From Chitinophaga rupis (GTDB lineage: Bacteria > Bacteroidota > Bacteroidia > Chitinophagales > Chitinophagaceae): a stretch of DNA of 64,000 nucleotides. Of this stretch, positions 36,601 to 45,391 are shown piece after piece. The stretch covers positions 468,117 to 532,116 of the forward strand of contig NZ_FOBB01000004.1 of assembly GCF_900109685.1 (NCBI RefSeq), given 5' to 3'. Position numbers and translations under genes: made by a program. A model generated the notes under the pieces. The model ran no database searches and was not told the origin of the DNA. It saw only the letters and a program-made list of their open reading frames with translations. The number at the start of each line of letters is the position of its first letter. Positions within the stretch are counted from its first letter, which is position 1.

Positions 36601-38954
36601 GTGGTAAGGTTCTCTGCCAGCTGGTTCACGTTCTCCGTAAGGTTCTTCCAGATACCGGATGCGCCGGGCACACTTGCCTGGCCGCCCAAACGCCCTTCCA
36701 CACCCACTTCACGGGCCACGGTAGTTACCTGGTCGGCAAACACCGCCAGGGTATCGATCATTTCATTAATAGTTTCTGTTAACTGCGCCACCTCACCGCG
36801 GGATACGATGGAGAGCTTTTGTTTCAGGTTACCGGTAGCCACAGAAGTTACTACTTTGGCAATACCGCGCACCTGGTTGGTAAGGTTAAAGGCCATCATG
36901 TTCACGGAGTCGGTAAGGTCTTTCCAGGTACCGCCCACACCCTGCACTTCGGCCTGGCCACCCAGCTTACCTTCCGTACCTACTTCACGCGCCACACGCG
37001 TTACCTCAAAAGCAAAGGAGTTCAGCTGATCCACCATGGTGTTGATGGTGTTCTTCAGGTCTAATATTTCGCCCTTTACGTCAATGGTCACTTTTTTAGA
37101 CAGGTCACCGGAGGCCACCGCCTTGGTTACTTCCGCAATGTTACGCACCTGCGAGGTAAGGTTACCCGTCATCTGGTTCACAGAATCTGTTAAGTCCTTC
37201 CAGGTACCGGCTACACCAGGTACAAATGCCTGGCCGCCCAGCTTACCATCCGTACCCACCTCACGCGCCACACGCGTTACTTCGGAGGCAAATGCGCGCA
37301 GCTGCTCCACCATGGTGTTGATGGTATTTTTCAGCTTCAGGATCTCGCCTTTTACATCCACCTCAATCTTACGCGACAGGTCACCGTTGGCCACCGCGGT
37401 TGTTACTTCCGCAATGTTACGCACCTGCGAAGTAAGGTTGGAGGCCATGATGTTCACGGAATCCGTTAAGTCTTTCCACAGGCCTTTTACCCCCGGCACA
37501 TCGGCCTGGCCGCCCAGCTTACCTTCGGAACCTACTTCACGCGCCACGCGGAATACTTCGGAACCAAATGCATTCAGCTGATCCACCATGGTATTGATGG
37601 TATTTTTCAGCTCTAATATTTCTCCCTTTACATCCACCGTGATCTTGCGCGAAAGGTCGCCTTTGGCCACGGCGGTGGTTACTTCTGCAATGTTACGCAC
37701 CTGAGCCGTGAGGTTGGATCCCATCTGGTTCACGGAATCTGTTAAGTCTTTCCAGGTACCGCCCACACCCTGCACTTTAGCCTGGCCGCCCAGCTTACCT
37801 TCCGTACCTACTTCCAGCGCCACGCGCGTTACTTCAGAGGCAAAGGAGTTCAGCTGATCCACCATGGTGTTAATGGTGTTCTTCAATTCCAGGATCTCCC
37901 CGCGCACGTCCACGGTAATTTTACGGGAAAGGTCACCCAGCGCCACGGCGGTGGTTACATCTGCAATGTTACGCACCTGCGCGGTGAGGTTACCGGCCAT
38001 CTGGTTCACGGAATCGGTCAGGTCTTTCCATACACCGCCTACCCCTTTTACCGTGGCCTGGCCGCCCAGCTTACCTTCTGTACCCACCTCACGCGCCACG
38101 CGCGTTACTTCGGAGGAGAAGGAGTTCAGCTGGTCCACCATGGTGTTAATAGTATCTTTCAGCTCCAGGATCTCTCCCTTCACATCTACTGTGATCTTTT
38201 TAGACAGGTCGCCACGTGCCACGGCGGTAGTTACATCTGCAATGTTACGCACCTGCGCTGTCAGGTTATCCGCCATCTGGTTCACGGAATCCGTCAGGTC
38301 TTTCCACACCCCGGCTACGTCTTTTACCTTTGCCTGGCCGCCCAGCTTACCTTCAGAACCTACTTCCAGCGCCACGCGCGTTACTTCGCGGGAGAAGAGG
38401 TTCAGCTGCTTCACCATCCCGTTCACCTCTGTTGCAATACGCGCAAACTCACCCTGCAGCAAATGGTCTTCTATCTGCAGGGTCATTTCCTGCGACAGAT
38501 CGCCTTTGGCCACGGAGCTGATCACATGCGCTATTTCAATGGTGGGATGCACCAGGTCGGAGATCAGGCTATTGATGGAGCCTACCGCTTCATTCCACGC
38601 GCCTTTGGCCGTGCGGGGCATGGCTACACGGTGATTGAGCTTTCCCATTTTACCAATGGTATTACGGGCCAGCAGCAGCTCCTCTACCAACGTTTCATTA
38701 AGGGTAATGATCTCATTCACGGTATCACAGATCTTACCGCTCAGCCCAATATTATCAACGGGCATGCGTACACTGAAATTACCCCCCTTTACTTCGGAAA
38801 GCACCTGTAATAGCTGGCGGCTGTCCAGCTCATCGTGTAACTGCTGAGATACAGTAGCGATCTTTTTACTTTTTTCAGAGGCAGGTATGGCTTTTTTTGA
38901 TGCACTCCTGGCCGGCGATGCAACGGGTCCGGCACTTTTCTTCCTGGTATTCAT
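33675..38954 (-). CDS. soluble HAMP-array hybrid histidine kinase with three receivers
   Basis: 1759 residues with no transmembrane segment. A Lys/Ser-rich N-terminus and a degenerate HAMP-like unit are followed by seven ~92-residue repeats (about residues 170-820), each with a GKLGGQA motif, WKDLTDSVN and a GEI/GEV-L-K-x-T-I-N helix, the poly-HAMP arrangement of fungal group III (Nik1-like) kinases. Then a GAF domain (about 850-1000), a coiled coil, HisKA with His1074 (NMSHELRTPLNS), HATPase (GGTGLGLSI), and receivers with Asp1420, Asp1543 and Asp1690. Poly-HAMP kinases sense osmotic or cell-wall state. It lies directly upstream of the receiver-kinase gene and is likely its phosphodonor. Confidence 0.95.
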   Translation of the reverse strand: MNTRKKSAGPVASPARSASKKAIPASEKSKKIATVSQQLHDELDSRQLLQVLSEVKGGNFSVRMPVDNIGLSGKICDTVNEIITLNETLVEELLLARNTIGKMGKLNHRVAMPRTAKGAWNEAVGSINSLISDLVHPTIEIAHVISSVAKGDLSQEMTLQIEDHLLQGEFARIATEVNGMVKQLNLFSREVTRVALEVGSEGKLGGQAKVKDVAGVWKDLTDSVNQMADNLTAQVRNIADVTTAVARGDLSKKITVDVKGEILELKDTINTMVDQLNSFSSEVTRVAREVGTEGKLGGQATVKGVGGVWKDLTDSVNQMAGNLTAQVRNIADVTTAVALGDLSRKITVDVRGEILELKNTINTMVDQLNSFASEVTRVALEVGTEGKLGGQAKVQGVGGTWKDLTDSVNQMGSNLTAQVRNIAEVTTAVAKGDLSRKITVDVKGEILELKNTINTMVDQLNAFGSEVFRVAREVGSEGKLGGQADVPGVKGLWKDLTDSVNIMASNLTSQVRNIAEVTTAVANGDLSRKIEVDVKGEILKLKNTINTMVEQLRAFASEVTRVAREVGTDGKLGGQAFVPGVAGTWKDLTDSVNQMTGNLTSQVRNIAEVTKAVASGDLSKKVTIDVKGEILDLKNTINTMVDQLNSFAFEVTRVAREVGTEGKLGGQAEVQGVGGTWKDLTDSVNMMAFNLTNQVRGIAKVVTSVATGNLKQKLSIVSRGEVAQLTETINEMIDTLAVFADQVTTVAREVGVEGRLGGQASVPGASGIWKNLTENVNQLAENLTTQVRAISAVASAVTKGDLTQMIRVEAKGEVEELKDTINQMIANLKETTLRNQEQDWLKSNLAKFTQMLQGQKDLNTVTRRILSELAQVVNAQKGMFYILEDESANPKLKLFAAYAYGDEVTLSREFSLGQGLVGQCAVEKKQILLTNVPGDYIKISSGLGEARPLNLIVLPVLFETQIKAVIELASFDTFNQTHLDFLSQLTESIGIVLNTIEANSRTEALLEQSQSLADELRRTNEELQDKAHLLVKQKEEVEEKNMEVEEARRSLEEKAEQLQLTSKYKSEFLANMSHELRTPLNSLLILAQQLYENHEGNLSEKQVRYAKTIHSCGDDLIQLINDILDLSKIESGYISTDFINVRFGEVVAFVETTFKHISESKNLRFGITIDEQLPQSLETDVQRLNQILKNLLSNAFKFTEKGEVRLRIYEATRNWKTANASLDNAGRVVAFEIRDTGIGISKDKQNIIFEAFQQAEGSTSRKYGGTGLGLSISRGLADLLGGSIELESEAGRGSAFTLFLPLQYNPAAIKKEKQSNLLKVGEYKLSEGDDSAVIQSVPTVKTADTRDLEGLNEIINEIGDDRTHITETDKVMLIVEDDVRFAKIMQEKAHEMGLKVVVATSFGEVFDLTNKYNPIAVTLDVKLPDASGWRVLDLFKNDVNLRHIPIHLISGEENRMLAMHRGARSFNLKPMKAEALTVLFNNIIEQDGRRSKRVLVVEDNELEASQIAGVLDNEDLIEIEVAPNGKKALEHINTTAYDCIIADYMLPDIDGVEFITNIYTINKLNTTPVIVYSAKDFSNKEKNRLKQYANKILLKSASSLELLLEETVMQLHLNHNALQPEKRRMIEELRSQKDVLLHKNVLVVDDDVRNLFALTTAFERYHINTITAESGREAINIMAENNDIDIVLMDIMMPEMDGYETMQKIRREHKNSALPIIAVTAKAMKGDREKCLEAGASDYITKPLKIDQLLSLMRIWLYR
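36490..38440. repeat. seven tandem 276-bp repeats encoding HAMP-type units
   Basis: Landmark sequences such as GCCTGGCCGCCCAGCTTACC recur every 276 bp at about 36.67, 36.95, 37.22, 37.50, 37.78, 38.05 and 38.33 kb. Several units keep high similarity at synonymous sites, so unequal crossing-over or gene conversion is likely to be active here. Confidence 0.88.
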
Positions 38955-39140
38955 TATTGCGGCATTAGAGCGATTAAAAAACTCAATTATGAAAGTTAAG
39001 ACTTATCCAGCACCGTACTAAAAATTATTAGGATACGCATGTGTAGCTAATCCCCATGGAAGAGGCTGCCACATTGACGATACCATGCGTTTGGTCTTTC
39101 AAAATAAAGATAATGTAATATGTTTACAAAGAGTAATATT

Positions 39141-41474
39141 TTAAGCCACTCCTACACGTAGTGCTTTGAGCCCGCTAAGGCCCTGCAGGTCTTCCAGCTC
39201 CAGCTCTTCCAGGTCGTTTTGCAGCACGCCTGTTTCCTGCATGTATTGCAGGTACGGTAAATAGTCGTCTATATCTTTCCGGTTAAAATAAATGAGCGCG
39301 ATCTTATCTACCTGGGTTAAACGTTCATCGGTATTGCGGATATGCACTTTATCGATCCGCTTTTTGATCATCTGGTAGCGGATGTTGTAGGTGCCTTCTA
39401 CATCAAACCTCCTTTCATCTGCGCGGAAGCTGATATCAATGGTATGGTTATGGGCAAAGATCAGCTGTGTGGTACGCAGCTGCTGCGGCATATCCGGCAG
39501 CAGGGAACGGGTAAGCCTGGTAATGGCTGCCATGGAGGAAAGCTGCCACAGGCGCAGGTTCTTAAGATGAAAATGATCAAACACCCGGTTAGGGGAAATA
39601 GACTGCCCTATGTAAATATCATATTCAATACCATCTGTACGGAACTTTTCAAAGTAGCAGGGATAGGCTTGCTGCAGCTTATCTTTTTCCGTTTCAAAAT
39701 AATTGTTGATGGCGTTATTGATCATTTGCATGGATGCTTCCAGCGCATTCCGGTTCTGCTGTACAGCCTCCCCGTTCCCCTGCAGTAATTTCAGATAGCC
39801 TTCAATATCATTGCGGGTAGTGGGTTCCTGCTGGGCAAGGTGTTTTAGGTAAGGCAGCGTGCCTTCTGTTAAAAAGTGATTCAGGTTGCTTTCATCCGTA
39901 GCATCCCATTCCTCCTGCTCCAGCACCTGCTGCCATTTGTTGCAGTTAAACAGGGCTTCTTCCAGCAGGGACGACGGATGTTCATGCTGCACTTTCACCA
40001 GCATTTCGCATAAAATGTGCAGGTGGTTATCCAGGTCGGCACGTACGGCCTTATTCCTTTCTATAGTAGAGTTGCGGATATCAATAGCGCCATATAAGGG
40101 GTATACATCATTGAAATGTACATTCTGCACTTTGGCGGGCAGCTGTTTCTTCCGCTGCTGTAAATAGTGCCAGGCAGCTTCGTTAAACTTCCATTGCACA
40201 GCAGGTTGCAGGGAAGTGAACTTTTCCATTACAATGTTCTCTATTTCCAGGTTAAACTCATCACGGTACACCTGCAGCAGCTGCCCGATGGCGCCAATGG
40301 CGGGTTCCAGCAGGGCCAGCGTTTTTTCATCAAAGGTATCATCGCCCCAGGTATGCATCCCCAGCACCCCTACGGGTGTACGTTCCAGGAAGATGGGCAT
40401 TAGCGCCAGGGAGCGTACGCCCAGCTTGCGGAAGTCGTCCAGGAATTTATACTCTTCCTTTACTTCTTCCAGGAAAATATCCTGGGAGAAAAAGAAGCTG
40501 GGATTGGCGGCATAAGACTTTGCCTGGTCCCGGAAATCTTCCGGGGATAAGGTTTTCTCTCCCCATACAGAGAAAAGGATGCCGGTACCTGTTTTCTCAA
40601 AACCGTATACCGGTTCATCATTAATATGTACAAAGGGAAAAAGGTCGAACTCTATTTTGCTATTGCGTACCAGTGTTTTCAGGGACTGGATCACGGTATT
40701 CTGCGCGGTGGAATCTGTCCCGGGTTTGCGGTTCAGGCGCACCTTGCGGATATTATCTACCGCCTTATAGGGCGTAATATCCGTTACCGTTAGCATGGCC
40801 ATGCCGCGGAACTCAAACATATCCAGCGGCAGCATATTTTCCATGATCTCGTAGCTGGCGCCTTCGCTCAGGTGCATGTACAGGCGGTTACAGTCCAGCT
40901 CCGGCAGCTCGCCTTTGGCGGTAACGGAAATAAAATCGGTATTTATATTTACACTGTAGTATTCCAGCAAACCGGTGGTTGTGCTGGTACCGGCATGGTA
41001 TAAACCTGCTTTTACAGGCGACTGGAAATTATACAAACGTTTGAGGATAAACGAATAAACCAGCTGCAGGCGTTCCCGGCGGTAATCATCCGGGGTTTGG
41101 GTAACCTCGTACTTCTCATCTTTCTGGGTTAGCAGCGTAAACAGCAGCTCCGTACCATAAAAAATATGTGGCTGAAAGGGAAAGCTGAGACCCCAGGCCA
41201 GCTGCTGCTCATCTGCCACGGGCGAGGTATTACAGGCGTATATATACTCAAGCAGGGGCTCGTACTGGCTTATATTTTCCAGCGTGAGCGCTGTGCCGTT
41301 CTGCTGATAACTTTCAAACTGCTCCAGGACCTTTTTAAAAAATGCTGCCTTAACAGTAGACTCCCCTTCTGCCCGCTTTTTCAGGTATTCGATAAACGGG
41401 TCAAAAGAAAGCGTGGCATTCACAGGTAGTGAATAGGCCTGCTCCCCGGCTGCATTCAGTGTGATATTCTTCAT
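39141..41474 (-). CDS. large GAF-domain signalling protein
   Basis: A 777-residue cytoplasmic protein whose middle (about 290-410) looks like a GAF domain (RDQAKSYAANPSFFF, then LGVRSLALMPIFLERTPVGVLGMHTW). The C-terminal half is largely helical and contains the conserved-looking block YGAIDIRNSTIERNKAV near residue 465. No kinase, cyclase or phosphodiesterase signature is evident. It lies upstream of and co-oriented with the poly-HAMP kinase (186-nt gap) and may provide ligand input or scaffold the same pathway; this is inferred from position. Confidence 0.7.
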   Translation of the reverse strand: MKNITLNAAGEQAYSLPVNATLSFDPFIEYLKKRAEGESTVKAAFFKKVLEQFESYQQNGTALTLENISQYEPLLEYIYACNTSPVADEQQLAWGLSFPFQPHIFYGTELLFTLLTQKDEKYEVTQTPDDYRRERLQLVYSFILKRLYNFQSPVKAGLYHAGTSTTTGLLEYYSVNINTDFISVTAKGELPELDCNRLYMHLSEGASYEIMENMLPLDMFEFRGMAMLTVTDITPYKAVDNIRKVRLNRKPGTDSTAQNTVIQSLKTLVRNSKIEFDLFPFVHINDEPVYGFEKTGTGILFSVWGEKTLSPEDFRDQAKSYAANPSFFFSQDIFLEEVKEEYKFLDDFRKLGVRSLALMPIFLERTPVGVLGMHTWGDDTFDEKTLALLEPAIGAIGQLLQVYRDEFNLEIENIVMEKFTSLQPAVQWKFNEAAWHYLQQRKKQLPAKVQNVHFNDVYPLYGAIDIRNSTIERNKAVRADLDNHLHILCEMLVKVQHEHPSSLLEEALFNCNKWQQVLEQEEWDATDESNLNHFLTEGTLPYLKHLAQQEPTTRNDIEGYLKLLQGNGEAVQQNRNALEASMQMINNAINNYFETEKDKLQQAYPCYFEKFRTDGIEYDIYIGQSISPNRVFDHFHLKNLRLWQLSSMAAITRLTRSLLPDMPQQLRTTQLIFAHNHTIDISFRADERRFDVEGTYNIRYQMIKKRIDKVHIRNTDERLTQVDKIALIYFNRKDIDDYLPYLQYMQETGVLQNDLEELELEDLQGLSGLKALRVGVA

Positions 41475-41533
41475 GTTCGGAAATTCCCCCGGAAACTACA
41501 CCGGTTTTTAAATTCACTGGTAAATTTAATGGT

Positions 41534-41918
41534 TTCCAGCATCTGTTATAAGTAAAAAATTAAAAAGCAAAAAGTAAAAAATGGAGGCGCATATGACACC
41601 TAACAGATGTTTTATATCGCTGATGCATTTTACTTTTTGCTTATTCGTAGTACCAGTGTCCTTTTTTAATTTTTACTTTTTTACTTTTTACTTTACCCGT
41701 AGTACCAGCATTCTGTTAAGTAAAAATTAAAAAGCAAAAAGTAAAAAATGGAGGCAGATATTACACCTAATGCAGATGCTTTATACCGCTGATGCATTTT
41801 ACTTTTTGCCCTTTACTTTTACTCGTAGTACCGGCATTCTACTTTTAACTTTTACTTTTTTACTTTTTACTTTACCGTAGGGTCAGCATCCGGCTTTTTA
41901 ATTTTTACCTTTTTACTT
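41534..41918. repeat. AT-rich degenerate tandem repeat block with foldback arms
   Basis: A gene-free stretch with two main copies about 169 bp apart (starting near 41536 and 41705), each with a perfect 13-bp inverted repeat: GCAAAAAGTAAAA at 41567-41579 with its complement at 41628-41640, and 41734-41746 with 41797-41809. A motif close to CGTAGTACCAGCATTCT punctuates the block at about 41646, 41697, 41823 and 41876. Runs of TTTTTAC/ACTTTTT make up much of the rest. It ends at the stop of the small conserved protein gene. Origin is unknown; it may be dispersed repetitive DNA. Confidence 0.78.
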
Positions 41919-42212
41919 TTACTTTAACTTCTGCAGCATTTCTGTAGAGAGCGGATCGGACGATACCCCGTAACCGGTTACCAGCACACCCTTTTCCTTA
42001 CCATCGTTTGAGGCAATGGCGTATACGGCAGCTTCATCTGCCGGATCGGTATTACCCTCGTAACGGTACACATCTACAATGGAAAAATCATCCAGGTGTA
42101 ACCGGTTCTTTTCACTTACCAGGTAATTGCCTTCTATATTAAAATCTGTTGTAAATCCCTGTTTGCGCAATGCCTCAATGGCATTGGATACGGTATCATA
42201 ATGTACTTCCAT
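41919..42212 (-). CDS. small conserved Bacteroidota protein, function unknown
   Basis: A 97-residue protein beginning MEVHYDTVSNAIEALRKQGF, with DFSIVDVYRYEGNTDPADEAAVYAI and a C-terminal GVLVTGYGVSSDPLS. It matches my memory of a small Bacteroidota family often labelled, without foundation, phosphoribosylpyrophosphate synthetase; it has none of the PRPP-binding motifs. Cytoplasmic, function unknown. The repeat block lies at its 3' side. Confidence 0.75.
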   Translation of the reverse strand: MEVHYDTVSNAIEALRKQGFTTDFNIEGNYLVSEKNRLHLDDFSIVDVYRYEGNTDPADEAAVYAIASNDGKEKGVLVTGYGVSSDPLSTEMLQKLK

Positions 42213-42292
42213 TTCACTTGGTTTAAAAGGTTACTGTAGCGGGTGCTTATCGAAGTTAATAAAATAAAAACCAATCCTCCCCTGTCATTGCC

Positions 42293-42331
42293 GCAAAAAT
42301 AAAGCCGCCCCTGTTTAAAGCAGAGACGGCT
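42293..42331 (-). terminator. hairpin terminator after the GH71/99-like gene
   Basis: On the minus strand an 11-bp stem with two G-U pairs (AGCCGTCTCTG / CAGGGGCGGCT, 7-nt loop) is followed by TTATTTTTG. It sits 43 nt beyond the stop of the exported glycosidase. Confidence 0.85.
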
Positions 42332-42373
42332 GAGTAAATGATGACGTGGATATAGATGAATTGATGTAAGAAG

Positions 42374-44497
42374 CTATGGATGCACTACTACCAGTTTTTG
42401 GGTAACTACCTGCCCGCCCCGGTTAATGCGCAGGAAGTACACGCCACCCGGCAAATCGCTCACCGGCAGCGTGGCCTGCCCACCTTCGATATTGATCACC
42501 TGGTGGCCAATTACCCCGCCCGTAGCAGTTAAAATGCTGAGGTAACCCACCCCTTTCCAGCCATTGCTGAATTTAAGGATGGCCGTATTGCTTGCTGGCT
42601 GCGGGTATACCTGCAATAACCTGCTTTGACTGCTGCTTAGCGTTTTGTATACACTATCTGTAAACTGTGCAGGTACGGCGCTGCGCAGGGCTGAAGCGGT
42701 ATCGCTGATCACAATATCATCTATGTAGGTTTTAAAGGTGCCGGTATCTGCGCTATGATCATAGGCCACCATAATACGGTCAATGGTTTTGCCATTTAAC
42801 CAGGCGCCAATGTTACACAAAATGCGCTGCCAGGTATTTACTGTACCGTGCCCTGCGCCCGGATGCATGGAAGTACCGTTTTGGTCGGTAGCGCCAATGT
42901 CGCGCAGGGTAGTTCCGTCTGTCATAATCAGGTCTACGCTCACATAACGGGAAAGGTTATTGGTAGGAAACGTGCGGAAGCTGAGCTTTGTGCTGCCATT
43001 CACCGGTATGTTCACATCAAAGGCGCGGAAGTAATAATAGGAGCCGCCGCTGGCTGCATTATCCCTGCCTGCTGCGCGGATGGCGGAAGGACCGGTATAG
43101 CTGGTCTCGTTACTTACAATACCGCAAACAGGCGTGCTTACATTGCGGGGCACAGAGCTGGGATCCGCGCTATCCGTCCAGGTTAGCGTGGCATCATAAC
43201 CAGGCTCCATACTGGTGCGGAACCACAGTGGTGCGCTGGCATAGGGGATGGTAACATTCGTGGTAAGGGGCGCGGTGCCTTTCAGCACTTTGGTGGCCTG
43301 CCCTGCCAGGCGCAGGTAAAAGTCAGGGCCAATAAAAGTACCGTCTGCGCTGGTAGTTAAAAAGTACTGGTTGTTAGGGATGGCAAAATAGCTGTCGGCC
43401 ATTTTAGCGAACACGGTGCCTTCATCATATTCATCAAACATAGCGATGTAGGATGTGTTAAAGCCCAGGTTCTTAATGTTGTACAGCTGGCGCCAGAAGA
43501 ACTCACCTTTGTTACGCGGGATCTGGTTGCGCGTACCCCCGTTCCAGTTACTCCAGGCAAAACCGGGAAACAATACAGGCTGGTAAGCAATATTATTGGT
43601 GTTGCAATAGGCCAGGTCCGGCGCTATGAGATTAGCGGCAAAATTATCGGCGCCGTTATTATCGCCAAAGCGCCCTACCGACCAGGGGGAGATCATATCA
43701 AAGGCATTGTATACCTGCGTGTAACCGCTCCAGGAATCGTTGTTGCCGGTGCGCCAGTACGTGGGTACCCCGCCTACCACATAATATCCTTTCCCTTTTA
43801 ACCAGTTTATGATAGCCAGGCTGGCAGCAGGCGCATTTACGCGGCTGTTAAATCCAAAACCCCAGATGCATACTACCGGCTTGCCATTCTGGTGGGCATA
43901 GTAAGGCGAGTTGGTCACCTGCAGATCGTTTTCAATATGCAGCCAGTCATTCTTAAAAAAGGTGGTATCATCGGCGCTCATATCATACATGATATAAAAA
44001 ATGCGCTGGTACTTTTCTGCTGCGCGGCGCATACGTACCGCAGTGCTATCGCGCTGGCTTTTAAAAACGCCGTCGCGGGTTTCGCCCAGGAAACGCTGCA
44101 GGGCTACGCCGTCAATCCCGTTCTGCTGCATCCATTTAAAATGCAGATCTACTGTTTCATAAGGGTAAGAGGTGAACAGCTTGGCGGGCCGGCCATCATT
44201 TAAATTTCCCAGGTTGGTCTGGAACAGCTGGGTGGCGGGGTATTCCGTTACATCCGGATAGGCTTCAAATGTAACGGCATTGGGCGCAGGGCTGCCGGTA
44301 TTGGAGTTATACTGCCCGGCAGACCAGTGCCGCCAACGGGCTACGGGTGAGCCATCGCCATAACAGTTAAACCATCCCTGGTAACCACAAATGGTTTTAC
44401 CAATAATAGCCTGTGCCGGAGTAGCCACCTGCGCGCGGGAAAAATTAGGGCCGGAGAGCAGGGCCAGTGCAAACAATATTTGTAACCATCTTTTCAT
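42374..44497 (-). CDS. exported GH71/99-like glycosidase with T9SS sorting domain
   Basis: A 707-residue secreted protein: signal peptide (1-22), a GH71/GH99-like (beta/alpha)8 domain (about 25-390; key segments include WMQQNGIDGVALQRF, IWGFGFNSR and AMFDEYDEGT), a beta-sandwich carbohydrate-binding-like domain (about 430-620), and a C-terminal type 9 secretion signal of about 75 residues (VYPQPASNT... LPGGVYFLRI...KLVVVHP). The catalytic Glu of GH99 cannot be assigned with certainty; Glu-Tyr-Asp-Glu at about 355-358 is a candidate. It should be exported and anchored or released by T9SS, attacking an alpha-glucan or mannan-like polymer. Confidence 0.82.
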   Translation of the reverse strand: MKRWLQILFALALLSGPNFSRAQVATPAQAIIGKTICGYQGWFNCYGDGSPVARWRHWSAGQYNSNTGSPAPNAVTFEAYPDVTEYPATQLFQTNLGNLNDGRPAKLFTSYPYETVDLHFKWMQQNGIDGVALQRFLGETRDGVFKSQRDSTAVRMRRAAEKYQRIFYIMYDMSADDTTFFKNDWLHIENDLQVTNSPYYAHQNGKPVVCIWGFGFNSRVNAPAASLAIINWLKGKGYYVVGGVPTYWRTGNNDSWSGYTQVYNAFDMISPWSVGRFGDNNGADNFAANLIAPDLAYCNTNNIAYQPVLFPGFAWSNWNGGTRNQIPRNKGEFFWRQLYNIKNLGFNTSYIAMFDEYDEGTVFAKMADSYFAIPNNQYFLTTSADGTFIGPDFYLRLAGQATKVLKGTAPLTTNVTIPYASAPLWFRTSMEPGYDATLTWTDSADPSSVPRNVSTPVCGIVSNETSYTGPSAIRAAGRDNAASGGSYYYFRAFDVNIPVNGSTKLSFRTFPTNNLSRYVSVDLIMTDGTTLRDIGATDQNGTSMHPGAGHGTVNTWQRILCNIGAWLNGKTIDRIMVAYDHSADTGTFKTYIDDIVISDTASALRSAVPAQFTDSVYKTLSSSQSRLLQVYPQPASNTAILKFSNGWKGVGYLSILTATGGVIGHQVINIEGGQATLPVSDLPGGVYFLRINRGGQVVTQKLVVVHP

Positions 44498-44694
44498 AGC
44501 TGATATGGAATTTGATGAGGTTACAAAGTAGCCGGGGAGGATTAACAGAACACTTAATAATTCACTAATTGCCGCATGATCCGGGAAATATGCGGAGAGT
44601 TTCCGGGAAAGGTACAGGAAGCGCCATGAAGCTTTATGTTATTACAGCAACCTCCTGCCCTGCCCGGATATATATGCCAGTTGAAATAATGATC

Positions 44695-45261
44695 TTATAC
44701 TACAGCCATTCTATGCGCTACCAGCCCGGCGTCCAGCATCTCCAGCAATTCGCTCAGATTGCATTTAAGCCCGCCTGCGGAAATAGCAATGGGTGATCCA
44801 AAATGCTTAAAATTATAGATCATGCCTTTTTTCTTAATTGCATTATGCTGTTCGTTGATGTAATGCTCCGGGTTATTAACCACTATGACCAGGAATTGCT
44901 GGTTCATGACCTGTGTGGTTACCACCCGCGTAATGTTCATCCATGGAATACGGCCCACAGCAGCGGCGCTTGAGTTATCAAAAAGGCCCTCATCATCAAT
45001 GATCAATCCGGGTTTTTTGTCGGCCAGCTTCCGGGAGAAATAAATAATCCCGTACCCAAAAAAAAGGATGCCTGCAACCGCTGCTCCGTATTTCAGCAAG
45101 GGATTATCAAATACCGGATTGTTTACTGTTGGCTGGTATACAAGGAGCCAGCAGCTGGACAGCACAAATAATAAAGCGCCAATAAGGCCTTTTGTTAATT
45201 TGCTTTTACTTAAAGGAATGCTGATGCTTTGCTTGTTGGGCATAGGTAAAGGTTTGGTCAT
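44695..45261 (-). CDS. STM3941-like membrane protein
   Basis: 188 residues with two transmembrane helices (about 25-43 and 57-75) and a C-terminal PH-like cytoplasmic domain (RIPWMNITRVVTTQVMNQQFLVIVV...HFGSPIAISAGGLKCNLSEL). The combination matches the STM3941 family of unknown function. Start at ATG 45261; an ATG six codons downstream is an alternative. Confidence 0.65.
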   Translation of the reverse strand: MTKPLPMPNKQSISIPLSKSKLTKGLIGALLFVLSSCWLLVYQPTVNNPVFDNPLLKYGAAVAGILFFGYGIIYFSRKLADKKPGLIIDDEGLFDNSSAAAVGRIPWMNITRVVTTQVMNQQFLVIVVNNPEHYINEQHNAIKKKGMIYNFKHFGSPIAISAGGLKCNLSELLEMLDAGLVAHRMAVV

Positions 45262-45391
45262 AGGTTGATGCTATTTATTAAGGGCGCCAAAGATACTTAA
45301 CTTGCGCACACATTAAAACAAACAACAACCCATACCAATATCAGATGCAGCACATTACAAACTGGCATTCATGGGGTTAACGGTTGTGCGA

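Noticed and set aside
36490..38440. Regular 276-bp periodicity as a non-coding satellite or CRISPR.
   Set aside because: Repeats are in frame and encode well-defined HAMP-type units of one protein.
36409..38634. Long antisense frames on the plus strand opposite the poly-HAMP kinase (206, 181 and 256 codons).
   Set aside because: They mirror the periodic codon usage of the repeats on the coding strand, share the same 276-bp period, and have no initiation context or recognisable product.
41534..41918. Possible CRISPR array in the AT-rich repeat block.
   Set aside because: Only two large copies, irregular spacing, internal inverted repeats and no unique spacers or cas genes.
44569..44796. 75-codon plus-strand frame overlapping the end of the STM3941-like gene.
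   Set aside because: Composition is typical of a shadow frame, no motif, and most of its length is opposite the real gene.
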